64,000 bases of DNA from Planctomycetia bacterium (lineage in GTDB: Bacteria > Planctomycetota > Planctomycetia > Gemmatales > HRBIN36), in assembly GCA_016795155.1 (NCBI GenBank), contig JAEUIE010000044.1:1-64000 (forward strand), read 5' to 3'. The position numbers and the translations under genes were made by a program. The notes below the pieces were generated by a model. The model saw only the letters and a program-made list of their open reading frames with translations, did not search any database and had not been told where the DNA came from. Positions 19,679 through 28,610 of this stretch are shown here, one piece after another (position 1 is the stretch's first letter; each line of letters opens with the position of its first letter).

Positions 19679-20011
19679 TTACGCCAGGGCTTTTTCAACT
19701 GCTGCAGCATAAGCTGATTTAGGCTGAGCACCCGATAGCCTTTCGATCACTTCACCATTCTTGAAAATATAAACCTGGGGAATGGTGTTGATACGGAATT
19801 GAGCTGCCAAATCCTGGTTGTCGTCGACGTTCACCTTGCCCACTACCACTTTGCCTGCATATTCATCGGCAAGTGCCTCGATGTGAGGAGCAATCATGCG
19901 ACAAGGTCCACACCAGACAGCCCAGAAATCAACCACGACTGGCAACGCGCTTTCCACCACAGCACTCTGCCAATTGGCCTGGTTCAGTTCCACTACATTC
20001 TTAGCAGCCAT
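19679..20011 (-). CDS. trxA: thioredoxin
   Basis: A 110-residue cytoplasmic thioredoxin with the redox motif WCGPC at residues 33-37. Also present are the VVVDFWA strand before it, KVNVDDNQDLAAQFRI, and the cis-proline motif NTIPQVYIFKNGE. Length and all key residues are standard. It is a single-gene unit with its own terminator immediately downstream. Confidence 0.97.
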   Translation of the reverse strand: MAAKNVVELNQANWQSAVVESALPVVVDFWAVWCGPCRMIAPHIEALADEYAGKVVVGKVNVDDNQDLAAQFRINTIPQVYIFKNGEVIERLSGAQPKSAYAAAVEKALA

Positions 20012-20257
20012 AACTCCGTATCTCCCTGGACAAACTAAGCTTCAACTTCAGCATTGTAGACATGTCACAGGCTGAGGCCAAGTTTTCTTGATTTCCTATT
20101 ATTTGGAACGGTGTTAATGCCTGATTCCTACACAATGGATAGCGGTAATAGCGCCTATGCGTAGTTAAGGGTAGCATCCGCACAGAGTTGCCATAGCATA
20201 CTCAGTACCTGCTTGTGGCATCTGATTTGCTCTGTATTATGCTAACTTACTGCATAG

Positions 20258-21337
20258 ATGGCGATGTCTAACTACCTTACGATACTTTTTCTGCTGTCTT
20301 GCTTGATTTTTACCGGTTGCGGTGAAAGTGCCTATCCCACTGGGACGAAATATCATTTCCAGCCTTACACCGTTCTCGAAGGTACCGATACTGTCAAAAC
20401 CTATGCTCTCAATGAGGATCAGGTTGAGCAGATGGATGAGTTGCTGTTACCGTTTTTCGGTACACCCCGCAACCCTCAGGTCAAAATTGATGGCCTCGAC
20501 AGTGAACTGAATGAACTTCAGTTATCACCAGACCAGATGGCAGAGGGCAGCAAGTTGTTCCTGGCACAGTGTGCCAACTGTCACGGCAAGGAAGGAGCCG
20601 GGAATGGAAAATCTTCTGTGACACTGGACCCCAAACCACGCGACTACCGGTACGGCAAATTCAAATACTTATCAACGGTCCGCAAGGATAACGACGGGAA
20701 ACCTGATACAGGCCGAGCCAGCCTGCCCGCTCGTGAAGACCTGTTTCGCACCATCAAAATGGGTTTGCCTGGTGCAGGCATGTCCAGCTTTGATCAAAGC
20801 GATGAGCGTATCAACCGCCTTGTAAGCTATGTGATCCATCTGGCATTGCGAGGCCAGGTTGAATATCGACTCACACGATTCTGGCTTGAAGAAGATGAGA
20901 AGCCTACCGAAAAGGATGTTAAAAAAGAACTGACTGAACTGGTCAAACAATGGGCCAGCGATGCGAGGTCAAGAATCACTCCATCGGTGCCTTGGGAAGA
21001 AATCGAACGGGAAGGCATCAAGACCAACTGGGCAGCGGGCAAGGATCTGTTCCTGAACAAGGCAGGCTGCATTGATTGCCATGGCAAGGATGGCAAAGCC
21101 AATCCGCAGGAACTGAAGAACATTGCAGCCATGAAGGATGACTGGGGCGCGCCGATCAAACCTCGCAGCTATGTCACTGAAGATTTTCGCGGTGGTGATC
21201 GACCGATCGATTTGTTTTATCGTATCAAGCTGGGCATCAAGCCATCCCGAATGCAAGCCATTGACGGTGTCAAATTCAATGATGCGGATATCTGGAACCT
21301 GGTGGGCTATATCCGCAGTCTGAAATGGAAGCAGTAG
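20258..21337 (+). CDS. diheme c-type cytochrome lipoprotein
   Basis: A 359-residue lipoprotein with an N-terminal hydrophobic segment and lipobox ending in Cys21 (IFTGC). Two heme-binding sites, CANCH (105-109) and CIDCH (271-275), mark two class I cytochrome domains. Candidate Met ligands follow each (GAGMSSFDQ; PSRMQAID). It is followed by ctaA and ctaB, so it is likely an electron carrier or oxidase-associated subunit of the aerobic respiratory chain, held at the outer face of the cytoplasmic membrane. No oxidase subunit genes lie in the window. A start at 20264 is possible. Confidence 0.88.
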   Translation: MAMSNYLTILFLLSCLIFTGCGESAYPTGTKYHFQPYTVLEGTDTVKTYALNEDQVEQMDELLLPFFGTPRNPQVKIDGLDSELNELQLSPDQMAEGSKLFLAQCANCHGKEGAGNGKSSVTLDPKPRDYRYGKFKYLSTVRKDNDGKPDTGRASLPAREDLFRTIKMGLPGAGMSSFDQSDERINRLVSYVIHLALRGQVEYRLTRFWLEEDEKPTEKDVKKELTELVKQWASDARSRITPSVPWEEIEREGIKTNWAAGKDLFLNKAGCIDCHGKDGKANPQELKNIAAMKDDWGAPIKPRSYVTEDFRGGDRPIDLFYRIKLGIKPSRMQAIDGVKFNDADIWNLVGYIRSLKWKQ

Positions 21338-21342
21338 TCATC

Positions 21343-22305
21343 ATGCAGCAGGAGAGTAAATACCATCCGATGCTGTTCTGGTTAGCCCTGGCTACCTGTG
21401 TGATCGCTTTCGTACTGATTGGCAGCGGCGGAACGGTTACCTCCACCGGCGTGGGGATGGTGGATGAGAAGTGGACATTTTCCCCTTTCAACCTGTTCAC
21501 GGTTCGCGGGTTCGAAGAATCCGTGAAGAGCCTGGGGATGTTTATCGAGCATTCTCATCGTCAGTTGGGATACATCGTAGGCATGCTTGCCGTGGTTTTG
21601 GCCTGTTTCTGCTGGGCTGTGGAACGCGGCCATCGTCGTTGGATTGGCGTCGCAGTGCTGGTAGCAGTGGGCTTGCAGGGCGCCCTGGGTGCGGCTCGTA
21701 TTCTGCTGAATCCCAAAGAGGGTATTCTCAATCCCGTCCTTGGCAGGGATTATGCCATGATTCATGGCTTCTTTGGTCAGGTGACTTTTGCATTTCTGGT
21801 CGCATGTACTTTCACCTTTTCGCGCAGTTGGATATCTGCGCGACGTGATGCAACGTCAAGCGCTGATGAGTTTCAATCTCTCACCAAACTGCTGAGTATC
21901 CTCTTCCTTGTACAGTTAACTATTGCGGTGCTGGTTCGACATTATGGAGGTGGACTTCTGCTCATCGCTCATGCCTCCGTTGCTGTCCTTATTTTCCTTC
22001 TAACCTTCCTGGTCGTCGTTCGCAGTATTCGTCTTCCCCGCCAGTTGATCAAGTTTCCCCTCTATGCGTTAGCCCTGGAAGTTATCATGATGATAGTATT
22101 GGGGACTACTGCGTGGTGGCTGGGTGCCGGCTATGGTGCACTCGATGGCACTACACCCGATCTGCATCGCATGACCCTGGCAACGCTTCATCAATGGCTT
22201 GGCGCCTTGACGTTGGCAACCAGCATTATTCTGACGATGAGAACCCGCAGGCACCTTGTCCCTCTTTCCACCGAACCCCCAGTGGAAGCAAAGGCAGAAA
22301 GATGA
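21343..22305 (+). CDS. ctaA: heme A synthase (COX15/CtaA)
   Basis: A 320-residue, eight-TM protein converting heme O to heme A. It has the CtaA N-terminal GSGGTVTSTGVGM motif and paired membrane histidines: EHSHRQLGY and MIHGFFGQVTF in the first half, IAHASVAV and TLHQWLGALT in the second. This fits the two-half architecture of the family. The start chosen is ATG at 21343, 5 nt after the cytochrome stop; an upstream in-frame ATG at 21325 would overlap it. The 3' end overlaps ctaB by 4 nt (ATGA). Confidence 0.93.
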   Translation: MQQESKYHPMLFWLALATCVIAFVLIGSGGTVTSTGVGMVDEKWTFSPFNLFTVRGFEESVKSLGMFIEHSHRQLGYIVGMLAVVLACFCWAVERGHRRWIGVAVLVAVGLQGALGAARILLNPKEGILNPVLGRDYAMIHGFFGQVTFAFLVACTFTFSRSWISARRDATSSADEFQSLTKLLSILFLVQLTIAVLVRHYGGGLLLIAHASVAVLIFLLTFLVVVRSIRLPRQLIKFPLYALALEVIMMIVLGTTAWWLGAGYGALDGTTPDLHRMTLATLHQWLGALTLATSIILTMRTRRHLVPLSTEPPVEAKAER

Positions 22306-23240
22306 ATTCGCAGACATTGGCCCAAAACGCGGTGCTGCATCCGGAAGCTGTAGAGCAGCTTGCCGCAACGACGCACTCTGTCTGGCGTGATGCCATGCTG
22401 CTGGGAAAACCACGCATCACTGTCATGGTAATGATGACAGTTGCCATCGGCTTTCTGCTCGCTCCGCTGGGAACCAGCCAATGGCTTCTCATGCTGAATG
22501 CGATGCTGGGAGTTGGTTTTGTTGCAGCTTCTTCCGGTATTCTGAACCAGGCTTGGGAACGTGAAACTGATGCTCTGATGCCTCGCACTAAATCCCGGCC
22601 GATGCCAACGGGTCGCATCAGCCCTGCCCTTGGCTATTCCATTGGCCTGGCATTCGGATTCATTGGTCTTGTCTGGCTGATATTGGCAGTCAACACGCTC
22701 ACCGCCATGTTAGCATTCCTGACTTTGGTATTTTATGTGTGCCTGTATACACCGTTAAAACGGTACACGGCCTGGAATACCTTTGTTGGCGCGATTCCCG
22801 GTGCTATGCCTCCGTTATTGGGCTATGCTGCCGCAGCTAACACACTGTCACTTGAAGCCTGGTTCATGGCTGGACTATTGTTTCTCTGGCAGTTCCCTCA
22901 CTTTTTCGCCATCGCCTGGATTTATCGAGAAGATTATCGCCAGGGTGGTTTGGTGATGGTTTCAACCATCGATAAGACCAGGGGCAAGTTTACGGGCGAC
23001 ATGACTCTTGCAACCGCATTGGTACTGGTTGCATTCAGCATGCTACCCGTTGCCTATGGCTGGACAGGCACACCCTATCTGATTGCTTCTCTGGCGTGTG
23101 GCTTCTTATTCTGCTGGACAGCGTTTCGATTTTTACAGAATCCCGATAGGTTTTCCGCACGACGTACACTGCTCGCCTCGCTGATCTATCTGCCCGTCAT
23201 GTTCCTGTTATTCCTGATTGACGGCCCACGCGTATGGTAG
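22302..23240 (+). CDS. ctaB: protoheme IX farnesyltransferase (heme O synthase)
   Basis: A 312-residue UbiA-type prenyltransferase that farnesylates protoheme to heme O, the substrate of the preceding CtaA. The first prenyl-diphosphate motif reads NQAWERETDALMPRTKSRP, with Glu where many homologues have the first Asp of NxxxDxxxD. The second Asp-rich loop is IYREDYRQGG. About nine TM helices follow the pattern of the family. The start at 22302 is set by the 4-nt overlap with ctaA and by alignment; the frame is open further upstream, but only inside ctaA. Confidence 0.94.
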   Translation: MNSQTLAQNAVLHPEAVEQLAATTHSVWRDAMLLGKPRITVMVMMTVAIGFLLAPLGTSQWLLMLNAMLGVGFVAASSGILNQAWERETDALMPRTKSRPMPTGRISPALGYSIGLAFGFIGLVWLILAVNTLTAMLAFLTLVFYVCLYTPLKRYTAWNTFVGAIPGAMPPLLGYAAAANTLSLEAWFMAGLLFLWQFPHFFAIAWIYREDYRQGGLVMVSTIDKTRGKFTGDMTLATALVLVAFSMLPVAYGWTGTPYLIASLACGFLFCWTAFRFLQNPDRFSARRTLLASLIYLPVMFLLFLIDGPRVW

Positions 23241-23550
23241 TGGCGGTAATTAAAAAGATGATTATTTGCGAATTTTTTCAAACTTCTCTGGCATTCGTCC
23301 GTCTAGAACGGTAGGATCAATTACCGCGATCATTCGGTTCATCATATCTCATCGAATGGTCGAAATGAGTGCTCATTCAGCATTCCTGAATGTAACTCAT
23401 TGACACATCTTGGAAAACTGTGATAGGTTGATGATACATCCCATTCTGTTCATGGTTCAGTCTGAAGACGACTCGCCTCGTTTTACTCTCAGATTAGTAT
23501 CATGAACAGACAACTGGATGATACATCGCTGAATATGCGGGAGATTTAGT
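23241..23550 (+). promoter_or_regulatory. ctaB-pilM spacer with a nested hairpin and paired repeats
   Basis: This 310-bp spacer has no gene. At 23365-23402 a nested hairpin pairs AATGAGT with ACTCATT and, inside, CATTCAG with CTGAATG around a CATTC loop; no U-tract follows. GATGATACATC occurs twice in the same orientation (23431-23441 and 23518-23528, 87 bp apart). TCTGTTCATG (23446-23455) is matched in inverted orientation by CATGAACAGA (23502-23511). The second direct repeat lies about 22 bp before the pilM start. The arrangement suggests a regulated promoter for the pilM operon, but no protein can be named. Confidence 0.5.
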
Positions 23551-25965
23551 ATGGCCGCCAAGCTGCCCGGCGTTTGGGGTATTGATCTTGGACAAAGCGC
23601 ACTGAAGGCCATTCGCCTTGAATTAATAGATGGAGTCGTGACAGCTACGGCGTTCGACTACATCGAACACCCGAAGATTCTCAGCCAGCCCGATGCTGAT
23701 CCGGAACAACTCACTCGCGATGCCCTGCAGCAGTTCCTTTCGCGAAACAAATTGCAAGGCGATCAGATTGCCATCAGCGTACCAGGGCAAACCGGCCTGG
23801 CGCGATTCGTTAAACTGCCTCCCGTTGAAGCCAAGAAAATTCCCGACATTGTCAAATTCGAAGCCAAGCAGCAGATACCCTTCCCACTCGATGAAGTGGT
23901 CTGGGACTGGCAGCGCATCGGCTCCGAGAGCGGCGAAGATTTTGCGGAGAACGAAGTCGGCCTGTTCGCCATGAAGCGCGACATGGTCAATCGTTATCTG
24001 CAATCATTCCGCGACGCCATGATCGAAGTACATCATGTGCAGATGGCCCCACTGGCATTGGCCAACTATGTCACGTTCGATCAGTTGGGCAAAGGTGCCT
24101 ACGGCACTGACGATCCCAATGATTCCAGTGATGATGGTTGCATGGTGGCAGTCGATGTTGGTGTCGATAACTCCAATCTCGTAGTTACCGATGGAAAGAA
24201 AGTTATCTGGCAGCGACCCATCCCCATTGGAGGCAATCATTTCACCCGCGCGTTGACCAAAGAAATGAAGCTCACCTTTGCCAAGGCTGAGCATCTCAAA
24301 CGCAATGCCACTAAGGCTGAAGACCCCAAGAAGATCTTCCAGGCCATGAAGCCTGTCTTCTCTGATTTCGTCGGTGAGTTACAGCGTTCGCTGGGATTCT
24401 TTACGAATACCCATCGCGGGGCCAATGTAACCCGCATGGTGGGTTTGGGCAATGCATTCCGCCTGCCTGGGTTGCAGAAGTTTGTCAGCCAGAGCTTGGG
24501 AATGGATCTGGAGAAAGTGGAAACATTCGGCCGGCTGGCTGGCGATGACGTCAAGAAATCCCCCATTTTCCTCGATAACATCCTCAGTTTTGCGGTCGCG
24601 TATGGCCTGGCATTGCAGGGGCTTAAGCAGTGCCGCATTCAGACGAATCTGTTGCCTAATGAAATTCGCGTCGAGCGTATGATTCGTGCCAAGAAGCCGA
24701 TGGCGCTGGCTGGTGCAGCGGCATTACTACTGGGATTGGGAATCTACTCCTGGTCGAGTGGTTCCAGTTTTGCTCACGCCAAGTCTGCAGCCAAAGCTGC
24801 CGAGGAAGCAAACTCGGTCATCTCGAACAAGAATCGGCTGGATACTCAATACACCGAAAAGCGAAATGAAGTAATCAAAGCCAGGCATGATGCTGCGAAC
24901 ATCATTCGAGGCAGCGAAGAGCGGGTCAATTGGCCGCTGTTCTATCGTTTGCTGAATGATTGCTTGCCACGTCCCAACGGCACCAATCTGCCTGCCAATA
25001 CACTTTGGGATACCACCGTTCCCAGCCGGGCTTATTACAACATCGAATCGCAGCGTGCCAACGAAATTTTGCTGGAACGTCTGCAACAGGCGCTATTGAC
25101 CGACAACTTCAATCAGAATGACCTCATTCAGGTGAATATTACCGGTGTGTATGCGAGGTATTGTGACCTGGCGATGGCCAACAGCTTTTACACGAACGTG
25201 AAAAACCCTGAAATCAATTTGAACCGGGATGGTGTAAGGTACGATTGGCCAACCTATCGTGGGAACGATGACTGGAAGGAAGCACCCAAGAAGCCAGGCT
25301 GGGCAATTGAAATTCGCGGCTACACCTTCCACAGGGAAGCGCAGCGATTTGTTGAACACACACTGGTGGAAAATCTGAAGCAGAGGAAGGCCGTTCCCTG
25401 GCCATTGCAAAGCCCGATGCCGAAGCTGACGCCGATCGAGACCAGCCATGTGGCACTGATCAAGTACCGAACTACGACCAATCCCGCTGAATCGTTCAGC
25501 CTGATCGATGCACCACTGTATATCAACGATCTGGTATCGTCAGGTGCAACAGGCGGAGGTGGTGGCATGGGAGCCAAAGCCGGTGGACTGAGTATGGGGG
25601 GTGGTCTTGGAGGAGAAGGTGGTGCCGCGGCCGATGCACCTAATCCACGCGTTACTCCCTGGGTGGGACTCGGACTGGTACATGGATCCGCTGGAGCCGG
25701 TTCAGGCATGGGTAATGCTGGCGGTGGACTAGCCCAGAAAGGTGGCTTGGCTGGTATACCCGGAGGAAGTTCGTCAGGTATGACAGTGGGTGGCGGACAA
25801 ACTGGCACTACTGCCAACTCTGGGAATGTTGCCAACACCGCGGAACGAGCTTTTGAACGTAAGCGAACGGAATTCGTCATAGTCCTGTACTGGGTAGAAC
25901 CTCTACCCACCGAACCTGAAGAGGCCAAAGCGAGCGGACAGCCCTCAGCAGCTCCTTCACAGTAA
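23551..25965 (+). CDS. PilM-like pilus assembly ATPase fused to a PilN-like membrane domain
   Basis: An 804-residue protein. Residues 1-360 are an actin-like PilM domain: GIDLGQSALKAIRLE at the start, FPLDEVVWDWQ, VDVGVDNSNLVV, and GGNHFTRAL. It runs directly into NLLPNEIRVER (366-376), which matches the N-terminal signature by which PilN docks on PilM. One TM segment (384-400) and a helical extracytoplasmic region follow. Residues about 664-775 are glycine-rich (GGGGGMG, GGGLGG repeats), followed by a short strand-rich end (FVIVLYWVEPL). The start is supported by GGGAG. It heads a three-gene run. The PilM assignment is firm; the PilN fusion is inferred. Confidence 0.8.
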   Translation: MAAKLPGVWGIDLGQSALKAIRLELIDGVVTATAFDYIEHPKILSQPDADPEQLTRDALQQFLSRNKLQGDQIAISVPGQTGLARFVKLPPVEAKKIPDIVKFEAKQQIPFPLDEVVWDWQRIGSESGEDFAENEVGLFAMKRDMVNRYLQSFRDAMIEVHHVQMAPLALANYVTFDQLGKGAYGTDDPNDSSDDGCMVAVDVGVDNSNLVVTDGKKVIWQRPIPIGGNHFTRALTKEMKLTFAKAEHLKRNATKAEDPKKIFQAMKPVFSDFVGELQRSLGFFTNTHRGANVTRMVGLGNAFRLPGLQKFVSQSLGMDLEKVETFGRLAGDDVKKSPIFLDNILSFAVAYGLALQGLKQCRIQTNLLPNEIRVERMIRAKKPMALAGAAALLLGLGIYSWSSGSSFAHAKSAAKAAEEANSVISNKNRLDTQYTEKRNEVIKARHDAANIIRGSEERVNWPLFYRLLNDCLPRPNGTNLPANTLWDTTVPSRAYYNIESQRANEILLERLQQALLTDNFNQNDLIQVNITGVYARYCDLAMANSFYTNVKNPEINLNRDGVRYDWPTYRGNDDWKEAPKKPGWAIEIRGYTFHREAQRFVEHTLVENLKQRKAVPWPLQSPMPKLTPIETSHVALIKYRTTTNPAESFSLIDAPLYINDLVSSGATGGGGGMGAKAGGLSMGGGLGGEGGAAADAPNPRVTPWVGLGLVHGSAGAGSGMGNAGGGLAQKGGLAGIPGGSSSGMTVGGGQTGTTANSGNVANTAERAFERKRTEFVIVLYWVEPLPTEPEEAKASGQPSAAPSQ

Positions 25966-26030
25966 CCTATGCTTCATAGCTTCCATGATCATTTGAACTC
26001 ACAGGCATACAGCACTTTAGGATTCGTACC

Positions 26031-28550
26031 ATGGCCATGAAACTCGATAAAGAAACAGTGATCAAACATCGTTTCTGGTTCCTGTTACCCGTCTTCGCTA
26101 TCTGCCTGCTGGTGGGTTGGATCTGCGTACTAGGTGTGCGTGGCGAAACAGCCAAGAACTATACGACTGCCCGTGAGCGGGACAATGCACTGAAAAATAT
26201 CAGCAGCCAGCAGGAACTGAAGAATCAGTCATGGATTGATGCCATGATCAAGGAACTGGAAGTCTCTTCAGCCAAGAAAAACGAACTCTGGTACAAGGAA
26301 TTTGATCGTCAAAACAAGGTGGTACGCGACACCAAGGATCGCAATCAGTATCGCATCATGCAGCCATTCTTCACCTGGCCGGAACGTACTCGTGCGCAGT
26401 GGATGAAAACCAGCCAGGGTCGCGACCTGTACAACATGGATTTTGGTGAATACCTCGGCAATGTTCCCAGTGATGAATACCGCGAAGAATACCTTGGCCA
26501 GTTTGAAGGCATTGTAGATCTGGTGAAAGACTGGTTGAATGAAACCAATCCCAACAATCCGTTAGGTGCTGTACGTGTCTACGGAGGAAAAGATGACCAT
26601 CGCAGATATGTCATTCCACAGTTGCTGAAACCTTACAATCTGCTCAAGGAAAAACATGTACTGTCTGATGAAATCCACCTGCTGCAGGAAGATGTCGCAG
26701 TCAAACGGGAAATCATGGCCAGCCTGGCTGATCTGCTGGACAGTTACTCCAAGCTGAAACATGAATGGAATGAAGTGCCATTTGATGATATCAAAGCAGC
26801 CTCAGCGCCTGTTGCTGTGTCTACCAGTTCGAATCCTGCCGATGGCCAGGCAGCAGCCAACCCGACTATAGCTGCTCCAGTTGCCACCACGGATAATGCT
26901 CCGGTTGTCCCTGCCGCCCGGGAAAGCTCTCCTGAAATTTATCAGAAAGTACGTTTCTACAATTACATATGGCCCAATCTGCTTAACACAGCAGAGATAG
27001 CTCAGAATGCCAAACTGAAGCCCACCACGGTTGAGTTCGGCTTGCCCGTTGTAGACCCCTATAAAGGCTGGAGACTGGACCTTCAGGTAGGCCAGGATCC
27101 TCAGGATGATAAGAAACTGATATTGCATATCGTCTCGGCCAACCATAGCAGCCTGCATAGCTTGCCAGTGATGCCACTCATGGTCTGGTATTCAGAACTC
27201 GGCAGCGAACTGGAATCAAATCAGCCCCTTTTTGTGAGCGATGCCGGTGGAGTTGGCCCCAGCGAATACTGGCCCAATGCAACGATCAAAAAAATCAGTG
27301 AAAAGAAATTGAAGGAAATTCCGCTTCCCGCCAATTTTGGCAAGATCACACGAGTCACCCGTGTACTGCCAGAAAATGCCATCGATCAGCAGGTGGTCTT
27401 CAACAATGACTGGCTGGTAAACTTGCAACTGACACGTCGTGCCAATACGCCTACCCTCACCTTGCGAGGTGAGGTTATCAATCGCAGTGGACGGCGATTA
27501 CCCGTCTCTACCTTTACTGCCGGTTTGACTCTACCCAACTCAACCAATCTACTTCAGGAAGAATTCAAAATTCCAGTAGATGCCTTCAATGCCGGCGAAC
27601 GTCGAACCTTCGCTCAGGAAATCAAGAACCCCATACAACCTCGCACCATTGCCATCGTTCGACAGAAACTCAACTGGCGATCAACGCCGATCAAGCGAAT
27701 CGATCGACTGGAAATCGGCGAAGTAGCCCATCAACAATCAGATCGATTGAAGATCCTGCCATTGAAAGCCTATGATTTCAAAACTAAGGATCCATTGAAC
27801 CAGAACATATCCACTACACCCGTAGACCCTGCAGCAGGTGGAGAGCAGGCAGGCGAGGCAACCGCTGGTGGTTTTGGTGCACTCGGTATGGGAGGTGGAA
27901 ACAAGCTGGGTACCGGTGGGGCCGCCGGAAACGTTTTCAGCCCCAATCAGGGTATTCCGCTGAAACGCTACGTGGAAGTATCATCGCAGTTGCGAAGAAT
28001 GCCGGTTGCCCTGGTCATGGTCGTGGATGCCACAGCAATTACAGATGTGATAGCTGCCATGTCGAACTCACGCCTGCGTTTTCAGGTTACGATGGCTCCC
28101 TGGACCAAAATCCAGAATCTGGGTCGACCAGGAACGGCCGAAGCAACAGCCAGTGCCAGTACAGCCGGACAACCTTCCTCACGTGGTGCCGAAGCGCTCG
28201 CGTCTGGTGGAAGCTCCATGCTTGCTAAAGGCGGTAGATTTGGACCAGGTACTTCTGGTGGCAGTGGTGGAGGAACTGGTGCACCTGGACTGATAGGCAG
28301 CGGTGATGGACCACCAGCTGGTGGTATTCAAGGTGGTGGAATTGGAGGGCGACAAGGTCCCGGGGCTGGTACAGCCGGCGGTCAGAAACCCACGGTTGTC
28401 AGCATGGGTTTTGAGGACGATTCGAGCGTGGTCGAACTACAGATTTATGGCATCATCACAGTCTATGAAAGCCCTGATCATGCTCGACGAATTGAGCAGC
28501 AAAAGGCCAATGCACCTGCAGCCGCCCCAACAACACCTCCAGCCCAGTAA
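26031..28550 (+). CDS. membrane-anchored glycine-rich protein of the pilM operon, unrecognised
   Basis: An 839-residue protein with a short basic cytoplasmic N-terminus, one TM segment (residues about 15-35, FWFLLPVFAICLLVGWICVLG), then a charged helical stretch, probably coiled coil (about 40-110). A long extracytoplasmic part follows. Glycine-rich blocks occur near residues 602-640 and 735-785. The segments around them (VEVSSQLRRMPVALVMVVDATAITDVIAAM; VELQIYGIITVYESP) look like ferredoxin-type strands. Topology and place after the PilM-PilN-like gene suggest a PilO-like partner. I do not recognise the family, so this is inference. It is 65 bp after the previous gene. Confidence 0.65.
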   Translation: MAMKLDKETVIKHRFWFLLPVFAICLLVGWICVLGVRGETAKNYTTARERDNALKNISSQQELKNQSWIDAMIKELEVSSAKKNELWYKEFDRQNKVVRDTKDRNQYRIMQPFFTWPERTRAQWMKTSQGRDLYNMDFGEYLGNVPSDEYREEYLGQFEGIVDLVKDWLNETNPNNPLGAVRVYGGKDDHRRYVIPQLLKPYNLLKEKHVLSDEIHLLQEDVAVKREIMASLADLLDSYSKLKHEWNEVPFDDIKAASAPVAVSTSSNPADGQAAANPTIAAPVATTDNAPVVPAARESSPEIYQKVRFYNYIWPNLLNTAEIAQNAKLKPTTVEFGLPVVDPYKGWRLDLQVGQDPQDDKKLILHIVSANHSSLHSLPVMPLMVWYSELGSELESNQPLFVSDAGGVGPSEYWPNATIKKISEKKLKEIPLPANFGKITRVTRVLPENAIDQQVVFNNDWLVNLQLTRRANTPTLTLRGEVINRSGRRLPVSTFTAGLTLPNSTNLLQEEFKIPVDAFNAGERRTFAQEIKNPIQPRTIAIVRQKLNWRSTPIKRIDRLEIGEVAHQQSDRLKILPLKAYDFKTKDPLNQNISTTPVDPAAGGEQAGEATAGGFGALGMGGGNKLGTGGAAGNVFSPNQGIPLKRYVEVSSQLRRMPVALVMVVDATAITDVIAAMSNSRLRFQVTMAPWTKIQNLGRPGTAEATASASTAGQPSSRGAEALASGGSSMLAKGGRFGPGTSGGSGGGTGAPGLIGSGDGPPAGGIQGGGIGGRQGPGAGTAGGQKPTVVSMGFEDDSSVVELQIYGIITVYESPDHARRIEQQKANAPAAAPTTPPAQ

Positions 28551-28610
28551 CCAGGGATGAAGTCTTGATCATTTCCCCCACTTTAGAGAGTTACGAACGA
28601 GGAACGAGTC

